Part shown: positions 15,482-25,223 of the stretch, piece by piece
Layout of the letters: each line of letters opens with the position of its first letter
Position numbering within the stretch: the stretch's first letter is position 1
NCBI GenBank assembly: GCA_050010135.1
Contig: JBEKLP010000017.1
Span: 1-38,807 of the forward strand
Length of the DNA: 38,807 nucleotides
Origin: FEN-1073 sp050010135
GTDB lineage: Bacteria > Chloroflexota > Anaerolineae > Anaerolineales > RBG-16-64-43
Direction: 5' to 3'
Translations under genes and position numbers: made by a program
The notes under the pieces: model-generated
The model's input: only the letters and a program-made list of their open reading frames with translations
Databases searched by the model: none
What the model was told of the DNA's origin: nothing

Positions 15482-18439
15482 TTAACCTCCCGCCCCAGCC
15501 AGCCGGGCGACGGTTTCGATGGCGATTGCGGCCACCGCGCTCCCGTAATCCAGATCGATGTTTTTCATCGTATCGCGCGAATCGTGATATCCGCTTCGGT
15601 TGATATCGTAATCTTCCATGAGGAGCGCCACCGGGATTCCGCAGTCGGAAAAGATCTGGCCGTCGGTGTTGTAGAGCGAACTCAGCGGATGATCGACGGT
15701 GCGCACCTCGCCCAGCAAACTCGGATGGCGTGCGACGGGCGGGATTGTCCGGCCGTCGCGGGTGCGCGTCCCCCGGCCGGCCCCGATCCGGTCGGCGCGC
15801 CGGTTCCACTCGCGCGCATGTTCATTCCACAGCCTGTTGGCTGCGTTCGCTTCGCGCGCGATGAGAAGCGACTCGTGTCCGCGCCCGGGCGCGATCTGGA
15901 AGATATCCCGCGCGTTTTCACGGTTGTGCGCGATCATATCCATCACCACGATTCCCCTCACCCGCGCCGCCGATAAATCCGTTTTCTTTCCATCCGCCAA
16001 TTTCAATTGAAGCGACCGCTCGATCAGTGCACGGCAGAAGGAACGCGCGCCCAGGCAATCGGCCGGGAATTCCTCGCCCGTCAGATGCAGCAGCCAGACG
16101 TCGCGCGCGAGAAGGCCGTCCTTTGCCAGCCGGAGGTAGACCGGCGCGGCCTGCAGCAACGCGGCGGTGGCCGAATGGTTGTCGTCGGCGCCGGCGGATG
16201 CCAGGCGCGCACCCGACCCGCCGTGGGCGGTGTCGAACACATCTTCCATATACGCCGTGTCGTAATGGTCAGCCAGAACAACCGCCTCGTTCCGGTTGCT
16301 TCCGGGGATCACCACCAGCAGATTGCGCTCCGCGGCGCGTCCCTCGCTATCCATGCACCAACCGCCGAATTCCGGGAAATCAAAATCGGTTTCCCATCGA
16401 AAGGGCAGTTCGCCGCAAACCGCACGCCCCTCCATGCCGGCAGCGGCAATCGCGGCGCGGTGACGCTGGAGCAAATCGTCTCCCAACTTTTCCAGATCCC
16501 GATGGTGATGCGTCAGGTGGCTCCGGGTGGCGGGATCGAGCACGATATCGGCGTTGTCGGTCGTCTGGTAGCGTCCGCCGGAAAGCCAGACGATATCGTT
16601 CCAGTACGCCTCCTCAAACCCGCGGTTGGCGGTAGCTTCGAAGGTGATGGGATCCGGGAGCGTTTCGGGAGAGGTGGAAATCCGCGCGGCGAGACTCGCT
16701 TGCATACGCCGCCCCGCTGCCGGCGAGAGGGACCGCTTCGGAAGCGAATCGAGCCAGGTCTCGAAAGATTCATCTTTGGCCAGGAGTGCTAGATTCCGGG
16801 TGAAGGACTGGGGGATCGGCCCACGCCCAAGCAACTCGCCGGCATCCAAAAGCGAGAGCAGGTTGTGCGCCGTCTGCCGCGTGTAATGATCACCCTTCCC
16901 GAACTCCCGTACGGCGTCGAGAAAAAGTTCGCGCCGCAGCAGCCGCGGCCGGAGTTCCAGCGGGCGGGCCAAGACCGGCGCGGATGCGAGATATGCCGTG
17001 AGGTACCCCAGCGGGGAATCCGGAAGCACCCGTATCTTTTTCTCCCGACGGGAGAGATAAGCAACGAGCGGGCGATGCCAGTACACCTCATGCAGGCCGG
17101 TTCGCATCGCCGGAAATTGGAACCGGTACCCGAAGAGGCCGCCTGCGACCACCGCGGCTTCGGCGCGGCGGAGCGCCGGCCGGTCGGCGTGCGGCCCGTC
17201 CAGGAGCAGATCGAAATCGCCGGTCCACATCTGGCAATTGCGCGCCATGGGTTTGTCGTAGAGGCCCAGCGCCGCAAGCGACGTGTCGAAGAGCACATGC
17301 GCCATGTGATCCGCACGCCGGTTGAGCGCCAGCTCGTTTTCATACCGGTGCATCCGGTTCCAGCGGTGCGTGCGTTGATAATCGGGCGCGAGCAGCTCCT
17401 TTTGAACGACGACCGCATCCGAACCCGGATGCGGTTCATGCAGCCATCCGGATTGCGGTACCCGGATGCCGTCGGGCCCACCGCTACGGGGAACAAGGTG
17501 AAGAACCGGAATCTGCATCGCCATTGGAAATTCAGCCGCCAGTCTTCGATAGGAGGGCATCCCCCAAAAAACCAGGCTTCCGGGGAAGGGAATCAGGTGC
17601 AATCGGCCGGTGAGATACCGCTGGCGCACCGCGGCCGGAAGATCGGCGAAGGGGCGAAACGTAAATAGGTAGCGCACCTTCTCCCAATCGGCCGGATCGG
17701 AAACGAGAAATGGTTTGATTCCTTCGGGAAGACGGTCCGGCTTCCAATAGGAGAAGGGTTTATAGGAATCGGTCGGCAGAAAGCGGAATCCCAGGGCGAG
17801 CAAATCGCGCGCGGAAGCTGCGCGCTCTTCGTAAACATTAACAAGCAGACGAAGGAAAAAATCTGTGACATCCGCAGGAGCAGACTCCGCATCCCGTCCA
17901 AATGCGTAGCTTTTCCAGAAGGCCCGTTCCGGGCCTTGTTCGGATCCTCCAAACAGAGTCCAGCGGATGCGGCCCAAGTCGTCTTGCGTGCGGGAAAGCG
18001 CGAGCGGGAGCAAGACGACGAACCGTTCGTGTGGAATTCGGCCGGCGCGTTCCGCAAGTTCGCGGGGCCAGTATGGATTGTCCATAAGGTTGCTCCCGCC
18101 ATGCCCGCTGATGGCGTAAACCGGTTCGCCCCGCCCCAGCTTGATCAATGCCGACAGGATATATTCGGCGAACTGGCTCAGCCCCGGCCTTAGTTCCCAC
18201 TCCTCCTCGGCTTCCGAGATATTCCAACCGTATGGATCCTCCGGCGGGAGAATTTCCGGATCGGACGCGCCATACGGCCTGCGCCCCAGCCGGGGCGGAG
18301 GCATGTATTCCGAGTAGGCGGGTAAAGGGAAACCTCGCCTGCTGGAAAACCACGGATACCCCTCCAGAAGCAATTGCCATCCGACGACAGGGTTTTTAGC
18401 CGGTTGATTTTTTTTGGCCGGGGTTCGTCGCTTTGCCAT
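15482..18439 (-). CDS. large M28-like zinc peptidase with unrecognised N-terminal region
   Basis: 985 residues. The C-terminal part (about 700-985) fits peptidase family M28: metal and catalytic residues H725 (ADHYDT), D753 (AGADDNHSA), E789/E790 (LTGEEFP), D834 (VMDMIAHN) and H952 (GYHDSRDT). It should be a two-zinc aminopeptidase or carboxypeptidase-like enzyme. Residues 1 to about 640 match no family I recognise. They include YAISGHGG (108-115), DNPYWPRELAERAG and a His-rich stretch near 644-648. There is no signal peptide: the N-terminus is Lys-rich (MAKRRTPAKKNQPAK), so it is probably cytoplasmic. The gene stands alone, convergent with GH130 and divergent from the peptide importer operon, so peptide degradation after import is a reasonable guess. 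Confidence 0.85.
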   Translation of the reverse strand: MAKRRTPAKKNQPAKNPVVGWQLLLEGYPWFSSRRGFPLPAYSEYMPPPRLGRRPYGASDPEILPPEDPYGWNISEAEEEWELRPGLSQFAEYILSALIKLGRGEPVYAISGHGGSNLMDNPYWPRELAERAGRIPHERFVVLLPLALSRTQDDLGRIRWTLFGGSEQGPERAFWKSYAFGRDAESAPADVTDFFLRLLVNVYEERAASARDLLALGFRFLPTDSYKPFSYWKPDRLPEGIKPFLVSDPADWEKVRYLFTFRPFADLPAAVRQRYLTGRLHLIPFPGSLVFWGMPSYRRLAAEFPMAMQIPVLHLVPRSGGPDGIRVPQSGWLHEPHPGSDAVVVQKELLAPDYQRTHRWNRMHRYENELALNRRADHMAHVLFDTSLAALGLYDKPMARNCQMWTGDFDLLLDGPHADRPALRRAEAAVVAGGLFGYRFQFPAMRTGLHEVYWHRPLVAYLSRREKKIRVLPDSPLGYLTAYLASAPVLARPLELRPRLLRRELFLDAVREFGKGDHYTRQTAHNLLSLLDAGELLGRGPIPQSFTRNLALLAKDESFETWLDSLPKRSLSPAAGRRMQASLAARISTSPETLPDPITFEATANRGFEEAYWNDIVWLSGGRYQTTDNADIVLDPATRSHLTHHHRDLEKLGDDLLQRHRAAIAAAGMEGRAVCGELPFRWETDFDFPEFGGWCMDSEGRAAERNLLVVIPGSNRNEAVVLADHYDTAYMEDVFDTAHGGSGARLASAGADDNHSATAALLQAAPVYLRLAKDGLLARDVWLLHLTGEEFPADCLGARSFCRALIERSLQLKLADGKKTDLSAARVRGIVVMDMIAHNRENARDIFQIAPGRGHESLLIAREANAANRLWNEHAREWNRRADRIGAGRGTRTRDGRTIPPVARHPSLLGEVRTVDHPLSSLYNTDGQIFSDCGIPVALLMEDYDINRSGYHDSRDTMKNIDLDYGSAVAAIAIETVARLAGAGG

Positions 18440-18511
18440 TGCAGAGATTATAGTGCGAATGGTTTGCAGCCGCCGGAGCCGGAGGGGGGGATCCGTATCG
18501 GGTAATATGGT

Positions 18512-18709
18512 TCAAGCTTGGCACTGTGAATAATTTCGGGTCCGGCTCTGCGTAAGGGCCCCGAAGAACTCAAGGGCAGCCCGCCCATCGACGAAAAACA
18601 GATTGTCTTCGAACCTTGCCATCGGAAATCGGAACGGGGGAATTTTCCAGGCTTCCCGAAAAAAGGCGGCTGGTGTTAAAATAAAGAAGTTGTTCTGCTT
18701 AACATTCAT
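18512..18709 (-). CDS. doubtful 65-residue hypothetical protein
   Basis: A small ORF beginning MNVKQNNFFILTPAAFF and ending RTRNYSQCQA. An AGAGGAG sequence lies about 10 nt before the ATG, which is the main reason to list it. The composition (many Phe and Arg, segment PPFRFPMARFEDNLFF) looks protein-like but matches no family I know. It could also be a fragment of a larger lost gene or a chance ORF. Confidence 0.25.
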   Translation of the reverse strand: MNVKQNNFFILTPAAFFREAWKIPPFRFPMARFEDNLFFVDGRAALEFFGALTQSRTRNYSQCQA

Positions 18710-18959
18710 CCTGGATGCTCCTCTGACCGGCGGTTGGGATAATCATGGCCTTCCGCTTCTCCACGACAGCGCATCCACCTCCTACGATCGCAATCACCGT
18801 AGGGATCCGCAATCATCCTGCAATGCATCTTTCAAGGGATAACGCCCTTGTACCTTAAATTGGTTGCCCACCCATTGAAATTTTTCACCTTGGGAAATAT
18901 CGGCGATTCCCAAATCCTATCCATTCCCCCCTCGAATTAAGAACGCCGAGAGCGGAAGC

Positions 18960-18988
18960 TTGATCATTAAGCGCGAATTTGTTTTATC
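18960..18988 (+). promoter_or_regulatory. weak promoter candidate for the peptide importer operon
   Basis: TTGATC (18960-18965) and TTTATC (18983-18988) are separated by 17 nt and lie 43 nt before the binding-protein start codon. Both boxes match consensus imperfectly. Confidence 0.35.
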
Positions 18989-19031
18989 CGGAAGGGTTCT
19001 GGATAATGCCCGTAAAACAAGGAGGATGAAT

Positions 19032-20972
19032 ATGTTCCGGAAAAAGAGCTTGTTGGTTGTCAGTGCGATCCTGACCGCCGTGCTCGTTCTTTCCGCATGC
19101 GGGCGTACACAGACCGCCGTCAAAGTCTTCAAGGTGGGGATTTCGGAAGACCTGACAACCACCAATTTCTGGCAAGCCAACGGGCCGGATAATACCGTCT
19201 GGAACGCTTATGTTCTGCTGCCCATGCGGATTGCCTTGTATACTCTTTCCGACCAGACGAATCAGATCGTGCTGCAGGCGGCAGCCGACTGGGCCACTCC
19301 GCTCGTTCCGGAAGGCGACAAGTGGTCCCAAACAATTCCTTTAAAGAAGGGGATCACCTGGTCCGACGGCCAACCATTCACAGCCAAAGACGCAGCTTTT
19401 ACGATCAATACCGTCCTGAAGTTTGGCCTGTTTTCGGGGAATTGGCAAGCATGGGTGGATTATAACTATGTCGACAGCGCTGTCGCCGCGGATGATTATA
19501 CGTTGAAAATTGTCTATCGTGCGAAGCCGGGCATCGCCCGGACGGACTGGGGCGTGCTGCAACTCCCCATCCTTTGCGAACATTTTTGGTCGTCGAAGAT
19601 CGCCGACGCCGCAAAACCCCTGGAAGGCCTGGTGCGCCCGGCTGCGGACGCCCCGCAAGCCGACCGGGACGCGTATCAGGCGAAAGTGAGCGATGCCCAG
19701 AAAGCGCTCTTTGCGATCGATCCAAGCGGCGAACCGCTGGCCGGATCCCTCCTGTTCTCCAAATGGGAGAAGGGGGCCTACGCGCAAAGCGCCGCCAATT
19801 CCAAATATTTCTTCTCGGGCGCGGAAATTGTGGAATATGCCAACGGCGCCTACCATGAATCCAAAACCAAGGTATACGACTTCAAGGCATACGGCGACCT
19901 GACCGGCGATAAGATCCTGGACTACAAATCCGGTCCTTTCGTGCAATCCGTTCAATACATTATCTACAGCGACCAGAACGCCGCATTGCTTGCGCTGCAA
20001 AAGGGCGAAGTGGATTACGTCCTCAATCCAAGCGGGCTCTCGAAGGGGCTGGCGGATCAAATGAAAACCGATCCGAAATTGAACGTCATCCAAAACCCGT
20101 CGCTCGGATTCCGGTACTTGGCGTTCAACCTCCGCCGGCAGCCGATGGGAGACGCAGCCTTCCGCCAAGCCTTCGCCACCCTGATCGACAAGGAGTTCGT
20201 CACCCACTCCGTTCTTCAGGGCGTGGCCTTTCCGCTGAACAGTTTCGTTCCGGTATCCGACACCGCCTGGTATTCCGACCAGGTGACCAAGTGGGGATAC
20301 AACGCGGACGGGTCGGGGATGTCGCGGGAGCAACGGGTCACCGCGGCGATCGACATTCTCACCAAAGCCGGCTACACCTGGAAAGACGGCCGGCAACCGG
20401 CCTGGGATCCGGACAACCTGCAAGTGGTTCCCGGCGGCGCGCTGCTCATGCCCGACGGAAATCCGGTGCCCGCGCTCGAGCTGCTGGCGCCCAGCCCGAG
20501 TTACGATCCGATGCGGGCCACCTTCGCCGTCTGGATCGAAACTTGGGCCAACGAAATGGGTATCCCCGTGAAGGCCAAGCTGACCGGTTTCAACGTTATT
20601 ATCAATCAGGTTTTCTCAAAGCAGGATTTCGACATCTACATTCTCGGCCGCAACCTGTCCATCTTCCCCGCCTACCTGCGCGATTTCTGGTCCAGTGACC
20701 AGGCTCAGATGGGAGGCAACAACGCCGGCGGGTACATCAGCAAGGATTTCGATACCCTCTCCGGGGAGCTGCTAAAGTGCGAGAGTTACGACACCTGCCG
20801 CGGTATCGCCAACCAAATCCAGGAACTCGTGGCCAACGACGTACCCTGGATCGCGCTCTTCGACACGGGCATCTATGAGGCGTACAGTAATCGTCTGACC
20901 TTTCCGTACATCGCAACGCTCGGCGGATTGCAGCAGGTCTACGGGATGCCGTGGGCGGTGAATATTAAATAA
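19032..20972 (+). CDS. peptide ABC transporter substrate-binding lipoprotein (family 5)
   Basis: 646 residues. A lipoprotein signal (MFRKKSLLVVSAILTAVLVLSAC, Cys22-23 region) is followed by the SBP_bac_5 fold: LKKGITWSDGQPFTAKDAAF (about 110) is the family hallmark, and the C-terminal lobe holds ETWANEMGI and DVPWIALFD. The start at 19032 was chosen because GGAGG is 6 nt upstream; an ATG two codons earlier touches the SD. It is the first gene of an operon with two permeases and two ATPases, so it delivers oligopeptides or similar ligands to that importer. At 646 residues it is somewhat longer than DppA/OppA. Confidence 0.93.
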   Translation: MFRKKSLLVVSAILTAVLVLSACGRTQTAVKVFKVGISEDLTTTNFWQANGPDNTVWNAYVLLPMRIALYTLSDQTNQIVLQAAADWATPLVPEGDKWSQTIPLKKGITWSDGQPFTAKDAAFTINTVLKFGLFSGNWQAWVDYNYVDSAVAADDYTLKIVYRAKPGIARTDWGVLQLPILCEHFWSSKIADAAKPLEGLVRPAADAPQADRDAYQAKVSDAQKALFAIDPSGEPLAGSLLFSKWEKGAYAQSAANSKYFFSGAEIVEYANGAYHESKTKVYDFKAYGDLTGDKILDYKSGPFVQSVQYIIYSDQNAALLALQKGEVDYVLNPSGLSKGLADQMKTDPKLNVIQNPSLGFRYLAFNLRRQPMGDAAFRQAFATLIDKEFVTHSVLQGVAFPLNSFVPVSDTAWYSDQVTKWGYNADGSGMSREQRVTAAIDILTKAGYTWKDGRQPAWDPDNLQVVPGGALLMPDGNPVPALELLAPSPSYDPMRATFAVWIETWANEMGIPVKAKLTGFNVIINQVFSKQDFDIYILGRNLSIFPAYLRDFWSSDQAQMGGNNAGGYISKDFDTLSGELLKCESYDTCRGIANQIQELVANDVPWIALFDTGIYEAYSNRLTFPYIATLGGLQQVYGMPWAVNIK

Positions 20973-20989
20973 TTAAATTATTGGATGCC

Positions 20990-21012
20990 GAGGGCGGGGA
21001 AATCCCGCCCTC
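20990..21012 (+). terminator. intercistronic hairpin after the binding-protein gene
   Basis: A perfect 9-bp GC-rich stem (20990-20998 with 21004-21012, GAGGGCGGG) with a 5-nt loop, followed by a moderately T-rich stretch. It lies between the binding-protein and first permease genes. Such hairpins commonly protect the binding-protein mRNA or cause partial termination, so that the binding protein is made in excess. Confidence 0.55.
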
Positions 21013-21036
21013 TGGTCTTCTCTTCCGGAAAGCGAG

Positions 21037-22200
21037 GTGCAGGTGGGGCGGTATTTGATCATCCGGCTGGTCCAGGTCGTTATCACCTACTTCCTCTTCC
21101 TGACGGCCGTTTTCTTTCTCATCAACGCCCAGCCGGGCGATTTTGGCAACGTGTACTACAGCAGCCCCAATATGACCGCCCAAGAGCGCCGGGCAATCCG
21201 GGAAGAAATGGGCCTCGATAAACCCGCCCCGGAGCGGTATCTGCAGTGGATCGGAAACTTCCTGCGCGGGAATCTCGGCGTTTCACTTTCGGAAAATCCC
21301 AGAACCGTCATCAGTATCATTGTAGAGCGGGCTCCGCGCACGCTGATTCTTTTTCTCACCGCGACGGTGCTTTCTTTTTATTTGGGGTTCCTTGCGGGAA
21401 AGTTGCTGGCTTGGAAACGCGGCGGTGTTTGGGAATACGCATCCACAGTGGGCGGCGTGATGTTGTATACCGTATTCACACCGTGGTTTGGACTGATGAT
21501 GATCTGGCTTTTCGCCGTGGCTCTGGGCTGGTTTCCGACCGGAAAATTCATCAGCGTGGATCTCTGGAGCGCCGCTCCCGCATTCATCACAGCCAATACA
21601 TTGATCCTTCCGATGATCCTGACCGGGATCGTCATGTCCGTTCTACTGCTGATTTGGAGCAGCAGGATTAAGCGTTTTTCCCCGAATCGGAGGAAGGCCG
21701 CTTTTTGGATCGGCGCCGCGTTTATTCTTTTTCTTCCCGTCGCCGGTTTTGCCTTGAGCGGTTTGGGAATCTACGCGCTGGACATTCTGTATCATCTCGC
21801 ACTGCCGGTCATCACCCTCACCCTGATTTCTTTCGCAGGGACAATGCTGCTCACCCGGAACAGCATGCTGGAGACCCTGCGCGAGGATTACATCACAACC
21901 GCCCGGGCGAACGGGCTGCCGGAGCGGGTCATCCGCGATCGGCACGCGGCCCGCAACGCGATGCTTCCCGTGGTGACCTCGCTCGTTTTTTCGCTGGCAT
22001 TCGCGATCGGCGGGGGCATCATCACCGAAACGATTTTCTCCTGGCCGGGGATGGGCCGCACGCTGCTCGTGGCCGCGCAGGTGGAAGATATTCCGCTGGC
22101 CATCGGCGCGTTGGCGTTTACCGGCATTCTGGCCCTCACGGCGCATGTTGTGGCGGACGTCCTGTACGCCTATCTCGATCCGCGCATCCGTTATTCGTAG
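21037..22200 (+). CDS. peptide ABC transporter permease (DppB/OppB type)
   Basis: 387 residues. The N-terminus (RYLIIRLVQVVITYFLFLTAVFFLINAQPGD) and the EAA-like loop in the cytoplasmic segment (TTARANGLPERVIRDRHAARNAML) define the OppB/DppB family. It is longer than E. coli DppB because of an extra segment around 180-235 between membrane helices. The start is GTG at 21037; a second GTG at 21043 is possible. It partners with the following permease to form the membrane channel. Confidence 0.92.
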   Translation: MQVGRYLIIRLVQVVITYFLFLTAVFFLINAQPGDFGNVYYSSPNMTAQERRAIREEMGLDKPAPERYLQWIGNFLRGNLGVSLSENPRTVISIIVERAPRTLILFLTATVLSFYLGFLAGKLLAWKRGGVWEYASTVGGVMLYTVFTPWFGLMMIWLFAVALGWFPTGKFISVDLWSAAPAFITANTLILPMILTGIVMSVLLLIWSSRIKRFSPNRRKAAFWIGAAFILFLPVAGFALSGLGIYALDILYHLALPVITLTLISFAGTMLLTRNSMLETLREDYITTARANGLPERVIRDRHAARNAMLPVVTSLVFSLAFAIGGGIITETIFSWPGMGRTLLVAAQVEDIPLAIGALAFTGILALTAHVVADVLYAYLDPRIRYS

Positions 22201-22224
22201 CGATCGCCCAAGCAGAAGACACTC

Positions 22225-23199
22225 ATGCCCACCGCGACTGCCTCCCCTTCCTCCGACACCGGCCGACTCGTTCCACTGGGCGCAGCCGCCCTGTTGAGGA
22301 TGCAATTGCGGGCCAGCGGGAAGGAGCTTCGCGAGAATTGGCGAATCTTCCTCGAAAACCGGATCGGCGTCATCGGGTTGGGGATCATCTCGGCATTTCT
22401 GGTGCTGGCGGTCGTCCATCCGATTCTCATGGCCACAGTCTGGGACCGCAACATCTTCGATCCGGTACGTGGTTTTGACCCGTCGATCGCGGCCAACCCG
22501 GCCCCGCCCTCCGCCCGGCACCTGCTGGGCACCGATCCGCAGGGGCGGGACGTGTTGAGCCAGTTGATGGAGAGCACGCAATCGGAATTCGCGCTCGGAA
22601 TCATCGCCGCCCTGGTAACGGTCGTCATCGCCACCACCGTCGGCGCGGTCTCGGCTTATTTCGGCGGATGGATCGACGCCCTGTTTATGCGCCTTGCCGA
22701 TTTGATCATGATGCTGCCGTTCGTCTCGATCTTGATCGTCCTTTCCGCGCTGTTCGAGCTCCAGATTCTCGAACTGGCCGTCTTGATCGGAATCCTTGCC
22801 GGATTCGGCGGCGACACGATCGTGATCAAAGCCCAGGCCCTGTCGATCAAGGTGCGCGCGTACATCGAGGCGGCCCGGGTGGCCGGTGGAAACGATCTGC
22901 ATATCATTTTCCACCACATCGTTCCCAATCTCCTTCCGCTCTCGTTCCTGTATATGATGTTCACCGTGACCGATGCCGTTTTTTCCGAAGCCGTGTTGTC
23001 ATTTTTCGGGCTGATCAACATCCGCATGTCGTGGGGGCTGATGATTCATCTGGCGGAAGTCAACGGCTATCTGTTGCGCCTGGACACCTGGTGGCTGGTC
23101 ATCCCGCCCGGATTGTGCATCACGCTGCTGTGCTCGTCGTTCTATCTGGTGGGCCGCGCGTTGGACGAGGTGGTCAACCCGCGCCTGCGCCGGCGATAA
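22225..23199 (+). CDS. peptide ABC transporter permease (DppC/OppC type)
   Basis: 324 residues. The N-terminal region contains the usual first helix after WRIFLENRIGVIGLG, and the conserved HLLGTDPQGRDVLSQLM of DppC proteins. The EAA-type coupling loop is IEAARVAGGNDLHIIFHHI. It starts 25 nt after the first permease stop and 16 nt before the ATPase gene, so it is part of one operon. It forms the second half of the importer channel. Confidence 0.93.
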   Translation: MPTATASPSSDTGRLVPLGAAALLRMQLRASGKELRENWRIFLENRIGVIGLGIISAFLVLAVVHPILMATVWDRNIFDPVRGFDPSIAANPAPPSARHLLGTDPQGRDVLSQLMESTQSEFALGIIAALVTVVIATTVGAVSAYFGGWIDALFMRLADLIMMLPFVSILIVLSALFELQILELAVLIGILAGFGGDTIVIKAQALSIKVRAYIEAARVAGGNDLHIIFHHIVPNLLPLSFLYMMFTVTDAVFSEAVLSFFGLINIRMSWGLMIHLAEVNGYLLRLDTWWLVIPPGLCITLLCSSFYLVGRALDEVVNPRLRRR

Positions 23200-23215
23200 C
23201 CCGCCCGGAGGTTTT

Positions 23216-24190
23216 GTGAGCGATCCTTTGCTGGAAGTGGAAAACCTGACGATGCAGTACAGCATCCATGGCGGCGAAGTAACCGCGGTGGAGAATGTTT
23301 CATTCTCGGTAAGCGAAGGGGAAAACCTGGGGATCGCGGGTGAATCCGGATCCGGAAAATCGTCGATTGCCATCAGCCTGATGAAACTCCTGCCGGAAAA
23401 CGCCCGCATCCTGGGCGGGAAAATCCTCCTGCGCGGCATGGATCTGGCCGCGCTTTCGGAAGAGGAGATCCGTCCGTACCGCGGACGCCGGATCGCGATG
23501 GTATTCCAGGCGGCCATGAATTCGCTCGACCCGGTTTATCGCACGGGCGATCAGATCATCGAAGCCCTCCAAAACCACAACCAGGACATGAACAACACCG
23601 CGGCCCGGGCGCGGGTGGCGGAGCTATTCGACTTGGTCGGCCTGGATGGGTCGCTGATGGACCGGTATCCGCATCAATTATCCGGCGGCATGCGCCAGCG
23701 CGCGGTGATTGCCATGGCGCTTGCGTGCCATCCCGACATCCTCATCGCCGACGAACCCACCACCGCACTGGACGTGATCGTGCAGGATACCATCCTGCGC
23801 AAAATGCAGCAGGTGCAGGAACGGAACAAGCTCGGGATGATCTATATCTCGCACGACATCGCCGTCATTTCCGAGGTCTCGCAGCGGATTGCAATTATGT
23901 ATGCAGGGAGAATCATGGAAATCGCCGGCACGAAGGATATGTTTCTTCAACCGCGCCATCCATATACCTCCGCATTGCTGAACGCGTTTCCCAGCATTCT
24001 CGGACCAAAACGCCAACTTCTCTCCCTCCCCGGCGAATCGCCGGATTTGCTCCACCCGCCTTCCGGTTGCCGATTCCATCCGCGTTGTCCGCGCGTGTTG
24101 GACATTTGCCGCCGGGAACCGCCGCCGGATACGGATTACGGCAACGGGCATCTGGCCGCCTGCCACCACCCCGTGGGAACGGACTTATGA
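23216..24190 (+). CDS. peptide ABC transporter ATPase (DppD/OppD type)
   Basis: 324 residues with a GTG start (SD CCGGAGG, 5 nt spacing). ATPase motifs: Walker A GESGSGKSS, signature LSGGMRQR and Walker B ILIADEPTTALD. The C-terminal oligopeptide/dipeptide transporter extension contains a Cys-rich motif (CRFHPRCPRVLDIC) and a later Cys in LAACHHP. A related Cys motif binds an iron-sulphur cluster in some DppD homologues, so that is possible here. The stop overlaps the next ATPase start (ATGA). Confidence 0.93.
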   Translation: MSDPLLEVENLTMQYSIHGGEVTAVENVSFSVSEGENLGIAGESGSGKSSIAISLMKLLPENARILGGKILLRGMDLAALSEEEIRPYRGRRIAMVFQAAMNSLDPVYRTGDQIIEALQNHNQDMNNTAARARVAELFDLVGLDGSLMDRYPHQLSGGMRQRAVIAMALACHPDILIADEPTTALDVIVQDTILRKMQQVQERNKLGMIYISHDIAVISEVSQRIAIMYAGRIMEIAGTKDMFLQPRHPYTSALLNAFPSILGPKRQLLSLPGESPDLLHPPSGCRFHPRCPRVLDICRREPPPDTDYGNGHLAACHHPVGTDL

Positions 24191-25176
24191 ACCACAAGGA
24201 TCTGGTCACAGTCTCGGGATTGAAAAAATATTTCCCCGTGGAACAGGGAATGTTCCGCCAAACCCGGTGCTTCATTCACGCGGTGGACGGCGTCAACTTT
24301 TCCATTCCCGTCGGGGAATCGCTCAGCCTGGTCGGAGAATCCGGATGTGGCAAGACCACCACGGGAAAGCTGCTGGTGAAGCTCCACGAGCCTACGGGCG
24401 GCAGCATGCAATTCAATGATGGGCAGGAGAGCATGGATCTTGCACATTTGGAGCGGAAGTCCATGCGCAGCTTCCGGCGGAAGGCGCAGATGATCTTCCA
24501 GGACCCGTACGAATCCCTCAATCCACGGATGACGGTATTCGACGCCGTTATCGAACCGCTCAACGTCCAGAACATCGGCAACTGGGCGGAACGCGAACGG
24601 CGGGTGGCGGACACACTTGCGCTGGTCGGTCTTACTCCTCCGTCAACTTTTCTGTTCCGTTTCCCGCACGAACTCTCCGGCGGCCAGCGCCAGCGCGTGG
24701 CGATCGCCCGGGCGCTTGTGGTCAATCCGATCTTCGTGGTGGCGGACGAACCCACCTCGATGCTGGACGTGTCGATCCGCACCGGGGTCATGAACCTCAT
24801 GCTGGAACTGGGCGACCGGTTCAATCTTAGCTATCTCTACATCACCCATGACCTCGCCGTGGCGCGCTACATGGGTCGCGACCTCGCGGTGATGTACCTG
24901 GGCAAGATCGTCGAAACGGGGAATACCGAGGAGGTGCTGGCGCACGGGTTGCATCCATACACCCAGGCCCTGCTGTCGGCGGTTCCGGTTCCAGATCCGC
25001 AGGTGAAGCGTGCGGCCGCCAAGATTAAAGGCAGGATAACCGCGCCGATCAATCCGCCGGTGCGCTGCCGGTTCTTCGACCGTTGTCCGATCAGCGATGA
25101 TTATTGTCTGAAAAATGACCACCCGCCCCTGGAAGACAAGGGCGCCGGCCACTTCACTGCATGCTATAAGGTTTAG
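24187..25176 (+). CDS. peptide ABC transporter ATPase (DppF/OppF type)
   Basis: 329 residues from the ATG at 24187, which overlaps the previous stop codon; a longer in-frame extension upstream merely overlaps that gene. Motifs: GLKKYFPVEQGMF at the N-terminus, Walker A GESGCGKTT, signature LSGGQRQRVAIARAL and Walker B FVVADEPTSMLD. The C-terminal Cys motif (CRFFDRCPISDDYC, then FTACYKV) parallels that of the preceding gene. It completes the ATPase pair of the importer. No clear terminator follows. Confidence 0.93.
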   Translation: MNHKDLVTVSGLKKYFPVEQGMFRQTRCFIHAVDGVNFSIPVGESLSLVGESGCGKTTTGKLLVKLHEPTGGSMQFNDGQESMDLAHLERKSMRSFRRKAQMIFQDPYESLNPRMTVFDAVIEPLNVQNIGNWAERERRVADTLALVGLTPPSTFLFRFPHELSGGQRQRVAIARALVVNPIFVVADEPTSMLDVSIRTGVMNLMLELGDRFNLSYLYITHDLAVARYMGRDLAVMYLGKIVETGNTEEVLAHGLHPYTQALLSAVPVPDPQVKRAAAKIKGRITAPINPPVRCRFFDRCPISDDYCLKNDHPPLEDKGAGHFTACYKV

Positions 25177-25223
25177 TCTTATTCCCTGTTCGGCAAAAAT
25201 AAAGCATCGAAAGAACTAATAGA

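Larger units (their letters stand above)
18440..19031. other. intergenic region before the peptide importer operon
   Basis: 592 bases between the divergent peptidase and importer genes. Besides a weak promoter candidate (18960-18988) and one doubtful 65-codon ORF (18512-18709, minus), I see no repeat, RNA gene or clear regulatory palindrome. It is less GC-rich than the flanking genes from about 18850 onward. Confidence 0.4.
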
